Positions 36,700 to 46,490 of a stretch of DNA of 64,000 nucleotides are shown in pieces (position 1 is the stretch's first letter; every line of letters starts with the position of its first letter). This DNA comes from SURF-28 sp034521465 (GTDB taxonomy: Bacteria > Bacteroidota > Ignavibacteria > Ignavibacteriales > Melioribacteraceae). The notes beneath the pieces are model-generated. The model was not told the DNA's origin and searched no databases. It saw only the letters and a program-made list of their open reading frames with translations. The translations under genes were made by a program, and so were the position numbers. Location of the stretch: positions 186,001-250,000 of the forward strand of contig JAXHMN010000025.1 of NCBI GenBank assembly GCA_034521465.1. Direction: 5' to 3'.

Positions 36700-39149
36700 T
36701 TATTCTGTGAGTTTTTCTACTTCTTCTTCCTCGCTGACTACTCTTGCGATATCAGCAATCTTGTCGCCTTCGTTTAGTTTAATTAAGCGGACACCTTGTG
36801 TGTTTCTTCCCATCACCCTTAAGTGACTTACTCCCTGTCTAATTACCATTCCCTTTTCTGTCATTATCACTAATTCATCATTATCATTAACCTGCATTAG
36901 AGAAATCATCTTTCCGGTTTTGTCTCCGGTTTTAACTGTAAAGACTCCTTTACCGCCACGTTTTGTAATTCGGTAGCCGCTGAGTTCCGATCGTTTTCCG
37001 AATCCTTTATCTGTTGCAACCAGAATAGTTGTCGCCTTTTTAATTGCTATTCCTCCGATCACAAAATCATCTTTACCTAATTTGATGCCGCGAACACCGG
37101 TTGCGGTTCTGCCCATCTCTCTAACGTCAGATTCTTTAAATCTGATAGCCATGCCGTTATGAGTTCCGATCATTATGTCTTGAGAACCGTCTGTTATTTT
37201 TACCTCAATAAGACTATCTCCTTTTACAAGGTTGATAGCTTGAATACCTCCGCGGCGTACATTTGAGTATGAGCTTAAAACTGTTTTCTTTACCGTACCT
37301 TTTTCAGTGAACATCAACAAATTTCTATCATCGGAAAATTCTTTTACGGAAATAAATGCCGTTATTTGTTCGTCTCTATCTTTTTCTAAAAGATTTAAGA
37401 TAGATCTGCCGCGCGCGGCTCTGCCGCCTTCAGGCACTTCGTGAACTTTCAACCAATAACATTTTCCTTTATCGGTAAAGAAAACTATGTAATGATGTGT
37501 TGACGCAATAAACATATGTTCGATAAAGTCTTCGTCTTTAGTTCCTGCTCCGGTAACTCCCTTTCCTCCGCGGGATTGTTTTCTGTAACCGCTTACCGGG
37601 AACCTTTTAATGAACCCTTTATGAGAAATTGTAACGACAACATCTTCTTCGGCAATTATATCTTTTATATCGAACTCTTTGTAATCGTATATTACTTCTG
37701 TTCTTCTTGGATCACCGTATTTATCTTTTAGCTCAATCAATTCTTCTTTTATTATGTTGTATCGTTTCTTTTCATCTTTTAAGATGGCTTTAAGTCTTTC
37801 TATTAACTTAATCGTTTCTTTGTATTCGTCTTCTATTTTCTTTCTTTCCAACCCGGTTAAGCGCTGCAGTCTCATATCGAGTATTGCTTTGGCTTGAACT
37901 TCGGAAAGGTTGAATTTCTTCATCAAGTTATTTTGTGCTGTGTTTACATCTTTCGACTTTTTAATTGTTTCAATTACTTCATCAATGTTGTCGAGAGCAA
38001 TGATATAACCTTCGAGTATGTGAGCTCGTTTTTCGGCGGAATCTAAATCGAATTGAGTTCTTTTTATGAGAACATCCATTCTGTGATCAATGAAATGCTG
38101 CATCATCTCTTTTAGCGTTAATACTTTCGGTTGGCCGTTAACAAGGGCAAGCATTATAACACCAAAAGTTATCTGCATTTGCGTGTGTTTAAAGAGTTGA
38201 TTTAAGATAACCGCCGGTTGGCCGGTTCTTTTTAGTTCAATGACTATTCTCAACCCGTCACGATCCGATTCATCCCGGATGTTTGAGATATCGTTTATCT
38301 TTCCCTCTCTTACGAGGTCTGCTATCTTCTCAATCAAATTTGCTTTGTTAACTTGATATGGTATTTCGGTTATTATAATGTTTTCACGATCATTTTTTTG
38401 TACTTCAACATTGGCTTTTGCTCTTACAACAACTCTTCCTCTTCCGGTAAGGTAAGCTTCTCTAACGCCATCGTAGCCATAAATTATACCCGCTGTTGGA
38501 AAGTCCGGAGCTTTTACGTGTTTAATTAAATCTTCAGTTTTGCTGTCGGGTTTATCAATTAGATGAACAATTCCGTCAACAACCTCGCCTAAGTTATGTG
38601 GCGGTATGTTTGTCGCCATACCAACAGCAATACCGCTTGATCCGTTTACTAATAAGTTTGGCAGGTAAGAGGGTAGAACGGTCGGTTCTTGTAAAGAATC
38701 GTCAAAGTTTGGAGCAAACCTTACTGTGTTTTTATCTAAATCCCTCAACATTGTTTCGGCAATGCGCGCCATTCTTGCTTCGGTATAACGCATAGCTGCC
38801 GCAGAGTCACCATCGACAGAACCAAAGTTTCCCTGTCCGTCCACCAAAGGATACCTGAGCGAAAAGCTCTGCACCATCCTTACCATTGTGTCATAAACAG
38901 CGCTGTCACCATGAGGGTGATACTTACCAAGCACTTCACCAACTATTCTCGCAGATTTTTTATAAGACCTGTTATACGATAAGCCGAGTTCCTGCATTCC
39001 GAAAAGTACTCGCCTGTGTACAGGTTTCAGCCGTCTCTTACATCCGGCAATGCGCGTGATACAATTACAGACATTGCATAATCGATGTAAGATGATTTCA
39101 TTTCTTCTTCTAAAGCAATCGGGTTTATTTTTTCGAATATAGTAGCCAT
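36700..39149 (-). CDS. gyrA: DNA gyrase subunit A (one frameshift near 39030)
   Basis: GyrA cleaves and rejoins DNA for supercoiling. The protein begins MATIFEKINPIALEEEM and the catalytic Tyr lies in AAMRYTEARM. The C-terminal beta-propeller has the RGGKGV-type repeats (SRGGKGVTG near 480 and KRGGKGVFT near 690). The frame breaks after DVRDG: the sequence reads TGA where family members have LKPVHRRVLFGMQEL. Adding one base at about 39030 restores it, so the gene encodes about 816 aa. A true break in this essential gene is very unlikely. Its ATG directly follows the hepT stop with no spacer. Confidence 0.93.
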
Positions 39150-39524
39150 TTAATTCTCTTTGTTTAAGTCAGAAATAATATTTGTTATTGTATGTTTTAA
39201 TGGTGGAATATGATTTTTGATTATATCAAAAATTATTTCTGCATCGATATCAGAATAGTGATGAGAAATTATTTCTCTCATTTTAATTATTTTATTCCAC
39301 TCTATATCTTTATAATTATTTAAAAATCCTTCCGTCTCACTTTCAATCTTTTTTAGAGTTTCACCTATTATTTGTAATCTCATTGACACAGCATCTAACT
39401 TTTCTAATCCCGCATCATTAGTTACAAATTCTTCGGCCGACACAACGTTCTCAGTTCTTTTAATTATAATTTCTATCGATTCATAAACGTCATCGAACAA
39501 ATCTTTAAGTTTTTCATTAGACAT
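39150..39524 (-). CDS. hepT: HepT-like HEPN toxin (type VII toxin-antitoxin)
   Basis: A 124-residue all-helical HEPN protein (DUF86). The RNase motif Rx4HxY is complete: Arg83, His88 and Tyr90 in REIISHHYSD. HepT cleaves RNA or tRNA and is neutralised by AMPylation of its Tyr by the partner MntA. The mntA reading frame overlaps its start by 8 bp and its stop (TAA) is immediately followed by the gyrA ATG. The pair is therefore embedded in, and presumably transcribed with, the gyrase operon. Confidence 0.88.
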   Translation of the reverse strand: MSNEKLKDLFDDVYESIEIIIKRTENVVSAEEFVTNDAGLEKLDAVSMRLQIIGETLKKIESETEGFLNNYKDIEWNKIIKMREIISHHYSDIDAEIIFDIIKNHIPPLKHTITNIISDLNKEN

Positions 39525-39813
39525 TCAGCAACTCCTTATCGACCCTGTCCATAAACTTTTTTTTGATATTTTTTCTGATACGGACAATATCACATTCCTT
39601 GCCTAATTTCTTTTCCAACCACTCTTTTAATGAAAAGAGTTTATCATAAGAGGGTGTTCCGAATTTCACCATTAGATCAATATCGCTTTTTTCTGTTTCT
39701 TCTCCCCTTGCATAAGAACCGAATAACTTAATCTCATGAACATCGAACTCATTTTTAAGAAACTCTTTATTATCTTTTAAAAAACTTAATATTTTTTGTT
39801 TATCAAGATTCAT
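39517..39813 (-). CDS. mntA: MntA-type minimal nucleotidyltransferase antitoxin
   Basis: A 98-residue minimal nucleotidyltransferase. The catalytic motif GSx10DxD is at Gly32-Ser33 ... Asp44-Asp46 (GSYARGEETEKSDID), and the third acid is Asp75 (ECDIVRI). MntA proteins transfer AMP to the Tyr of HepT toxins and so silence them. Its start codon overlaps the gyrB stop by 1 bp (TAATG), and its end overlaps hepT by 8 bp, a translationally coupled arrangement that fits a bicistronic toxin-antitoxin unit. Confidence 0.88.
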   Translation of the reverse strand: MNLDKQKILSFLKDNKEFLKNEFDVHEIKLFGSYARGEETEKSDIDLMVKFGTPSYDKLFSLKEWLEKKLGKECDIVRIRKNIKKKFMDRVDKELLNV

Positions 39814-41761
39814 TATATATCCAAGTTGGCATATCGTGCGTGTTTTTCAATCCAAGCTCTGCGCGGTTCAACTTGGTCTCCCATAAGAGTTTCGAAAATT
39901 TTGTTTGTTTCAACTCCTTCGAGTGTTACCTGCAACAAGTTTCTTTTTTCGGGATCCATTGTGGTTTCCCAAAGCTGTTCGGGGTTCATTTCACCTAACC
40001 CTTTATAACGAGACAAGGAAACACCTTTTGGAATGCCGTCTTCGTCTATTTCGTCTTTCGATACATGTTTTTTAAATCGCTTTAAAATTTCGTCTCGTTC
40101 TTCTTCATCAAATGCGTAAAGTTCTTCTTTGCCTTTTTTAATTTTGTAAAGAGGCGGTTGAGCAATATAAACTTTTCCGGCAGCGACCAACTCTTTCATG
40201 TGACGATAAATAAAAGTTAGCAGCAGTGTTCTAATATGACTTCCGTCAACATCGGCATCAGTCATTATAATAACTTTGCCATAACGGGATTTTGCTTCGT
40301 CGAAATCCGGTCCAACCCCGGCACCTATAGCGGAGATCATCGCTCTGATTTCAGTATTCTCAAGTACCTTGTTTACTTTTGCTTTTTCTACGTTTAGTAT
40401 TTTTCCTTTGATCGGTAGTATTGCCTGAAATCTTCTATCCCGGCCTTGTTTGGCAGAGCCGCCCGCAGAGTCTCCCTCAACTATAAAAATTTCACAGTGT
40501 TCCGGATCGGTAATTGAACAGTCTGCAAGTTTGCCGGGCAGGTTCATCGTATCGAGTGCGTTTTTTCGTCTTATAAGATCGCGTGCTTTTCTTGCAGCTT
40601 CCCTTGCCTCTGCAGCTCTTTTACATTTATCGATAATCTTTTTTGCAACCGAAGGATTCTCTTCCAGATATTCCGCAAGTTTTTCTCCCACTATAGACTC
40701 TACCGCGGATTTAACTTCACTGTTTCCGAGTTTTGTTTTCGTTTGACCTTCGAACTGAGGTTCCATTACTTTAACGGAGAGTACCGCGGTTAATCCTTCT
40801 CTAAAGTCATCGCCGGTTAATGAAATTTTGCTGTTTTCTTTAATTAAGTTGTTTTTATATGCGTAGTTGTTCAGCGTTCTTGTGAGCGAGGTTTAAAACC
40901 GACTAAGTGGGTTCCCCCCTCTATTGTATTAATATTATTTACATACGTGTGAATATTATCCGCATATGCATCGCTATATTCAAAAGCTATTTCAACAGGA
41001 ACATTATCTCTTTCGCCTTCAATAAAAATTGGTTTGTGAAGCGGCGTTCTTGTCTCATCTAAAAATTTAACGAATTCTATAATGCCGCCTTTAAATTTAA
41101 ACTTTTCTTCAAGTCCTTCGTTTTCGTCTTTGATTGTGATAGTGACTGTTTTGTTAAGATAAGCAAGCTCGCGCATTCGTTCAGCCAGCACCTCAAAATT
41201 AAATTTAGTTACTTTGAAAATTTCTTCATCTGGTTTGAATGTAACTATTGTGCCTGTATCGTTTTTCTTTGTGTTGCCTATTTTTTTAACAGGCGCTTTT
41301 GGGAAACCTCTTTCATACTCTTGAAAATAAATTTCTCCATCTCTCTTTACTTCTACTTTACACCATTCCGCGAGAGCGTTAACAACGGAAATCCCGACTC
41401 CGTGCAAACCCCCGGAAACTTTATATGAATCTTTATCGAACTTACCGCCGGCGTGTAATACCGTCATAACGATTTCAAGCGCTGAGCGTTTTTCGGTTGG
41501 GTGTATATCGACCGGAATTCCTCTTCCTTTATCTTCAACCGCAACGCTGCCGTCTTTCTTGATGGTTACATTTATTGTGTCGTTGTAGCCGCCGAGAGCT
41601 TCGTCTATACTATTATCAACAACCTCGTTTACTAAATGGTGAAGCCCTCTTGAACTAACGTCACCGATGTACATCGCCGGTCTCTTACGAACGGCTTCAA
41701 GTCCTTTTAGTACGTTTATATTTTTTGCACTGTATTCTGATTTTTTAATTTTAGCCGTCAC
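39813..41761 (-). CDS. gyrB: DNA gyrase subunit B (one frameshift near 40893)
   Basis: GyrB is the ATPase subunit of gyrase. The N-terminal GHKL site shows 'EVVDNSIDEALGG', 'DKGRGIPVD' and 'GGLHGVGISVVNAL'. The C-terminal Toprim domain has 'FIVEGDSAGGSAKQGRDRRFQAILPIKGKILN' and 'MTDADVDGSHIRTLLLT'. The frame breaks after THLVGFK: adding one A to the AAA run near 40893 gives KTSLTRTLNNYAYK, which is the family sequence. The full protein is about 649 aa. The break is homopolymer-associated and almost certainly a sequence error. It is third in the dnaN-recF-DUF721-gyrB series. Confidence 0.93.
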
Positions 41762-41784
41762 TGATTCACCTATATCCTTTTTCG

Positions 41785-42066
41785 CTATATAAATTTTATG
41801 TTATTTATAATTTTTTTTTCGAAATATGCATTTATCTTTTTGAGCATAGTCTGTTTGTTAAGATTAAGCTCGCTTCTCCAGACTGAGTTTTCCGTATGTA
41901 TAAAAAGAATTCCGTTATCATATTTTTTTGCTTTTGCAACTTTACTCAGCTCCGGAAATATTTTTGAAAACTCATCAACCGCACGGTATCCATCGACTGA
42001 TGATTTTAAGTGTTGAAAAGGTTTCTCGGTACTTAATATTTCAGAGATGCTTTTATAATTGTTCAT
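41785..42066 (-). CDS. DUF721 (DciA-like) protein
   Basis: A 93-residue protein with the DUF721 core 'KVAKAKKYDNGILFIHTENSVWRSELNLNKQTMLKKIN'. In many bacteria DUF721/DciA loads the replicative helicase in place of DnaC or DnaI. Its 5' end overlaps the recF stop region by 14 bp and it sits between recF and gyrB, a common place for this family. This placement supports a replication role. Confidence 0.75.
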   Translation of the reverse strand: MNNYKSISEILSTEKPFQHLKSSVDGYRAVDEFSKIFPELSKVAKAKKYDNGILFIHTENSVWRSELNLNKQTMLKKINAYFEKKIINNIKFI

Positions 42067-43174
42067 AGCTTGTTATGCCGTTTTCGACTTTTATAATTAA
42101 ATCGCCGTTTCCGGAATATATTTTTTCAAGTCTTCCAAAATCCGTCATTGTTATAAACGCTTGGCCAATTTCATTGAGGAATTCACTAATTTTTTGTGCA
42201 CGAAAAGTATCCAACTCACCGTAAACATCATCCATTAAAAATATTGGTGTTTTTCCTTGCTTATCTTTTATAAAGAAAAATTCGCCGAACCTCAGTGCAA
42301 TTTGAAATGTTTTGTGTTGTCCTTGCGAACCGTACTTGCGCAGCTCCATATCGTTTATAGTAAAAAAGAAGTCATCTCTATGCGGACCGATTAAATTAGT
42401 CGCTCTTCTTATTTCATTTTCTCTTTCTTCGTTTAATTTATTTCTGAACTCTTTTTCTACATTTTCTAAATTAATTTTAGTATCGAAAAAGAGATAGTTA
42501 ATGCCTGGAACTTCTTTTCCACCCATAATTTTATTGTATGAGTCTATAAGATAATCTTCGAATTCATTACAAAACTTTTGTCTATGTTTAATTAACTCGG
42601 CTCCGTTATTAACAAGTGACTCTGTCCAAGCATCAAGCTGGGAAAGAAGATTTTTATCGTTTCTTTCTCTGATTTCGGTAAGAAGTTGAGATCGTTGTTT
42701 TAGTGTTTTGTTATAATCTAATAAAATTCTTAAATACGTTTCGTTTGATTGAGATATAACCGAGTCAACAAACTTTCTTCTTTCGGCGGGACTTCCCATT
42801 GTTATTTCATGATCAGATTGGACCAAGGTAACAACCGGAAACTTTCCTATTAAATCAGATGCTCTGTTTACATTTTTATCATCGAGAGTTGTGGTTTTTC
42901 TGTTGGTCTCTTTTGAGAAGTGTATATGAACCTTATTCTCTACCTTGTCTTTAAACCTGCCGTTAATTTTAAAGTGATCTTCATTAAAATTAACGGTTTC
43001 TCTATCAAGGTATTGATTAAGATTTTTAGTTGTACAAAGATAATATATAGATTCCAATACTGTCGTTTTTCCTTGTCCGTTGCCGCCAACTATGTAATTC
43101 AGATTATCAGAAAATTTAAGAACCGTATGCCTATGCAGCCGAAAGTTAACTAACTCGAGGTCTTTTAAAACCAT
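42053..43174 (-). CDS. recF: RecF DNA repair ATPase
   Basis: RecF (373 aa) loads RecA at gapped DNA in the RecFOR pathway. Walker A is GGNGQGKTTV (residues 30-39), the ABC signature is KYGSQGQHKTFQIALR and Walker B is FLMDDVYGELD. It begins 2 bp after the dnaN stop and overlaps the DUF721 gene by 14 bp at its 3' end, so the genes form one operon. Length and motif order are typical. Confidence 0.95.
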   Translation of the reverse strand: MVLKDLELVNFRLHRHTVLKFSDNLNYIVGGNGQGKTTVLESIYYLCTTKNLNQYLDRETVNFNEDHFKINGRFKDKVENKVHIHFSKETNRKTTTLDDKNVNRASDLIGKFPVVTLVQSDHEITMGSPAERRKFVDSVISQSNETYLRILLDYNKTLKQRSQLLTEIRERNDKNLLSQLDAWTESLVNNGAELIKHRQKFCNEFEDYLIDSYNKIMGGKEVPGINYLFFDTKINLENVEKEFRNKLNEERENEIRRATNLIGPHRDDFFFTINDMELRKYGSQGQHKTFQIALRFGEFFFIKDKQGKTPIFLMDDVYGELDTFRAQKISEFLNEIGQAFITMTDFGRLEKIYSGNGDLIIKVENGITSYEQL

Positions 43175-43176
43175 CT

Positions 43177-44304
43177 TTAGTTGTTTAACCTCACCGGCAT
43201 AAGCAACATCATTAATTCTTCGTTTTCTTTTTTCTTTTCGGGTTCAACTATCACCGCCTTTGTGGGCGAGTGAAGTTTGAAGATGATTTGTTCTTCTTCG
43301 TCTAAGTGGTTTAATATATCATTCACATAAGCTGAATTAAACCCTATATCTATTGCGTCTCCGTTATATTCACATTCAATACTTTCATTACCTGAAGCAC
43401 CGAGGTCTAAATCTTCAGCAGATATTTCTAAATAATTCTGTGATACGGAAAACTTAACTCGTCTTGTGTTTGATGTTGAAAAGAGCATCATTCGTTTAAT
43501 AGCGTTATGTAGATCTTTAGTTTTCAGCTTTAGCTTAAATTCGTTTTCCAAAGGAATTACGCTTTGATAATCCGGGTATTTTTGCCCGATCAATCTTGTA
43601 ATTAATTCTATATCGTTTAGAGAAAACGACATGTGCGTTTTACTCATATATACTTTTACATCTTTCTGATCGAAAATTTTAAGCAATACTGAAACGGCTC
43701 TTTCAGGAACTATGAATTGATCAAGTTTATCGGCTTTAATACTTTTTTTAATAAGGTTTGAAAGCCGGTGTCCGTCAGTCGCAACAACTCTTAATCCTTC
43801 TTCCCCAAAATCTAAAAGCGTGCCCATCATTGCCGGTCTCATTTCTTCTTTGCTCATTGCAAAAGATGTCTTTTCAAAAGCATATCTTAACTCTTCTCCG
43901 TTAATATTTACTTGAGAAACGTCATCTCCGCCGTCTGCCGGAAACGAGGGTATTTCGGGATATTCATCGGGATCCATATAGCTTAACGTATATCTTCCGT
44001 TCTCTGTTTTAAGATTTATTTTACCTTTATCTGCAGTTGTAAAAACAATAGTTGTTTCTTTAAGTGATCGTACAATTTCATAAAGAAGCTTAGCAGGAAT
44101 TACCGCTTCAAAATCTTCTTCGGCTACAACATTCAGTGAAGATTTTAGCGAAATCTCCAAGTCGGTCGCGTATATTGTAAGTTTTCCTTCTTTAATTTCG
44201 AAGAGAAAATTTTCCAATATTGGCATTGGAGTTCTAGTTGGAACTGCGGGAATAATCTTTGTTAAAAGTTTTTCAAGCTCTTTACTGTTAACCTTAAATT
44301 CCAT
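43177..44304 (-). CDS. dnaN: DNA polymerase III beta sliding clamp
   Basis: DnaN (375 aa) is the replication clamp. The ATG at 44304 is used because the family begins MEFKVNSKELEKLL, and GGAG stands 8 bp upstream; an in-frame upstream ATG at 44340 is disfavoured. Characteristic segments are 'PTRTPMPILENFLFEI', 'ATDGHRLSNL' and the C-terminal 'LMMLLMPVRL'. It follows dnaA across a 327-bp region containing DnaA boxes. Confidence 0.95.
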   Translation of the reverse strand: MEFKVNSKELEKLLTKIIPAVPTRTPMPILENFLFEIKEGKLTIYATDLEISLKSSLNVVAEEDFEAVIPAKLLYEIVRSLKETTIVFTTADKGKINLKTENGRYTLSYMDPDEYPEIPSFPADGGDDVSQVNINGEELRYAFEKTSFAMSKEEMRPAMMGTLLDFGEEGLRVVATDGHRLSNLIKKSIKADKLDQFIVPERAVSVLLKIFDQKDVKVYMSKTHMSFSLNDIELITRLIGQKYPDYQSVIPLENEFKLKLKTKDLHNAIKRMMLFSTSNTRRVKFSVSQNYLEISAEDLDLGASGNESIECEYNGDAIDIGFNSAYVNDILNHLDEEEQIIFKLHSPTKAVIVEPEKKKENEELMMLLMPVRLNN

Positions 44305-44440
44305 GTTTTTCTGCTCCAAATTAAAAGAGAAATATATCAAAATAACACGTCATTTTCAATTTAGAATTATTACCAACAATCCACGAGAGTATTATATTTA
44401 ATAGTCTTTTAGGTATATAATATAATAATAACAATAAGGG

Positions 44441-44632
44441 TGTGGATATGTTGATAAGTGTAAATTCATTGATAAACCGAATACAATCGAAAGATTTTAA
44501 AATAAGATTTTGTTTATAAGTTTTTGGTAAAGTTTTGTAATTGTGGAAAAGTGATTTTGTGGAAAGTTGTCTACATATAATTTTGTTAAACAAACAAGTT
44601 ATTAACAAGAAAAATGCGAGGCGGTGGATAAC
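44441..44632. other. DnaA-box cluster in the dnaA-dnaN intergenic region
   Basis: The 327-bp A+T-rich space between dnaN and dnaA holds near-consensus DnaA boxes: TGTGGATAT (44441-44449), TGTTGATAA (44449-44457), TGTGGAAAA (44542-44550) and GGTGGATAA (44623-44631, beside the dnaA stop). The consensus is TGTGGATAA. Together with the cluster upstream of dnaA this marks a bipartite origin region. I see no gene here; an ORF over 44321-44608 has no family resemblance and is probably spurious. Confidence 0.6.
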
Positions 44633-46062
44633 TAAATGCTTAATTCGATTTTATTTTTAATCTCATTAAGTGTTTCAGCTAGTTTTTTGTCTATAGAAAT
44701 TTGGTCTTCGATGGTATTGAAAGCGTGAACAACAGTAGAGTGGTCTCGTCCGCCGTAATGTAAGCCGATTGTTTTAAGGGAAGAACGAGTAAGTTTTTTT
44801 GAAAGGTACATTCCTATTTGTCTTGCTATTACAACTTCCTTTTTCCTGTTTTTTTCGCGGAGCTTATTCTCGTCAATATTGAAATGCTCGCAAACAACTT
44901 TGTTGATGAAATCAATTGAAATATTGACATGCTTTTTAGTGGATATCTCTCTTACGGTTTTTTTAGTCAATTCAAAATCGATTTCTTTGCTGTTTAGGGA
45001 AGAGTTTGCTAATAGCTTTATTAAGCAGCCCTCAAGTTCGCGGATGTTTGATGTAATATTATGAGCGATATAATCCAAAATATCGTTTGAAAGATTAATT
45101 CCATAGCTGGTACTTTTATTTTTCAAAATAGCTACTCTTGTTTCAAAATCGGGTGGTTGAATGTCGGTTGTTAAACCCCAAGAAAATCGAGATATCAATC
45201 GTTCGTTCAACCCTTTTAAATCCTTCGGCGGTTTATCGCTGGAAAGTATAATCTGTTTTCCTGATTGGTGCAGCGTGTTAAAAATATGAAAGAATAAATC
45301 CTGAGTTTTTTCTTTTCCGATTAAGAATTGTATATCATCTAGAATTAAACAATCCATCGATTTGTATCGATTGGAAAATTCATTCACCTTATTAGACTGA
45401 ATTGCTTCCACAAACTCAACGGTGAATAAATCCGATGAAAGATAAATCACTTTTTTATTCGGATAATATTCTAAAATTTTGTTGCCGATCGCTTGTATCA
45501 GGTGAGTTTTTCCGAGCCCCACGCCCCCATAAATAAAGAGCGGATTAAATGAGGTTTCACCCGGGCTTTCACCAACGGCAATTGCTGCGGCTCTTGCAAG
45601 CTGGTTTCCTTCACCCTTAATAAAATTTTCAAATCTGTATCTAGTATTAAGGTATGACTCAAAACCCCCAACAACGGAGTCGGTTGCCGGGGTTGAAACA
45701 GCCGGTTCTTTTTTTACTTCAACGCGTTCATCTTTTAGAATGTTATTAAACTCATCATCGTTCGTTTTATCATCCAACACAAAATAAGCAAGCTTGCCAT
45801 CATCGCCGAGCACATCTTTAATTGTGTTGTTAATTAGTTTATTATAATGTTCTTCAATCCATTCTATAAAAAAGCTGTTGGGGACTTCTATTTTTAATGT
45901 GTTTCGGTTTAGCTCTGTAGGTTTAATAGGAAGGAACCATGTGTTATAAGTAATGTGAGGGACCTGTTCTTTTATTATAGACAAACATTCTTTCCAAGCG
46001 GTTGTTGAGTCGTTGTGAATGTTTATGTTTTTTAATTCGTTTCGGTTGTTTAGCTTATCCAC
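44632..46062 (-). CDS. dnaA: chromosomal replication initiator protein DnaA
   Basis: DnaA (476 aa) opens the origin and loads the replication machinery. Domain I (residues 20-85) is followed by a linker and the AAA+ domain: Walker A GGVGLGKTH, Walker B CLILDDIQF and the sensor-2 region. The C-terminal domain has the DnaA signature 'GRDHSTVVHAF' for box binding. The start is a GTG at 46062-46060 that lies inside a perfect DnaA box (TTATCCACA, 46055-46063). This implies autoregulation by box occupancy. It is followed on the same strand by dnaN. Confidence 0.95.
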   Translation of the reverse strand: MDKLNNRNELKNINIHNDSTTAWKECLSIIKEQVPHITYNTWFLPIKPTELNRNTLKIEVPNSFFIEWIEEHYNKLINNTIKDVLGDDGKLAYFVLDDKTNDDEFNNILKDERVEVKKEPAVSTPATDSVVGGFESYLNTRYRFENFIKGEGNQLARAAAIAVGESPGETSFNPLFIYGGVGLGKTHLIQAIGNKILEYYPNKKVIYLSSDLFTVEFVEAIQSNKVNEFSNRYKSMDCLILDDIQFLIGKEKTQDLFFHIFNTLHQSGKQIILSSDKPPKDLKGLNERLISRFSWGLTTDIQPPDFETRVAILKNKSTSYGINLSNDILDYIAHNITSNIRELEGCLIKLLANSSLNSKEIDFELTKKTVREISTKKHVNISIDFINKVVCEHFNIDENKLREKNRKKEVVIARQIGMYLSKKLTRSSLKTIGLHYGGRDHSTVVHAFNTIEDQISIDKKLAETLNEIKNKIELSI

Positions 46063-46303
46063 AATTGATTTAAGGCAAAATTTTATTGAACGGTTGTAAA
46101 ATTAGTTAGTTAAAAAACCATCGGCGGTTTATATCAACAAGTTATCAACATTAAACAAAGTCTGTAAGTTGTTTCGGCGGCGCCTCTTAGAAAAACCCGC
46201 TTGAAACAAACCAACAAATATTAGAAAAGAATCAGGGTCATGCTCTCTTTTTAACCCCCGTGAAACGTTTCACAGCAAGCCGGTTATCAACAACTTATCA
46301 ACA
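46055..46303. other. probable oriC part upstream of dnaA (DnaA-box cluster)
   Basis: Perfect DnaA box TTATCCACA at 46055-46063, overlapping the dnaA start, and TTATCAACA copies at 46142-46150, 46284-46292 and 46295-46303, all in the same orientation. The region is 428 bp long to the asparaginase gene, with A+T-rich stretches near 46370-46460 that could unwind. No coding sequence is seen here. Confidence 0.65.
46260..46273. promoter_or_regulatory. 14-bp palindrome GTGAAACGTTTCAC beside the DnaA boxes
   Basis: GTGAAAC followed directly by GTTTCAC, a perfect 14-bp palindrome 10 bp before two DnaA-box-like sites. It has the half-sites of ParB parS in the opposite order, and the TGAAACGTTTCA core resembles LacI-family operators. 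The binding protein is unknown. Confidence 0.5.
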
Positions 46304-46490
46304 CGGCTTTTTGTCATTCGTTACGGATCAATAATATGACTTTGAGAGGTTATGCGCAAATTAAATTTTCTCTTTTTTAGTAAGTTGTTTTCATTAAATA
46401 AAATAAAGTTTTTATGTGAAGAAAATTCTTTTAGTTATCGTAAATTTGTTGAGTTAAAATGAATATACTTTTAAAAAATAGTTGCGGATT

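Noticed and set aside
44321..44608. 95-residue ORF between dnaA and dnaN
   Set aside because: It has no family resemblance, is very A+T-rich, and overlaps DnaA boxes and the dnaN start; it looks like chance ORF in origin DNA.
46260..46273. parS site
   Set aside because: The halves are in the wrong order for the consensus TGTTTCACGTGAAACA, so I did not call it parS.
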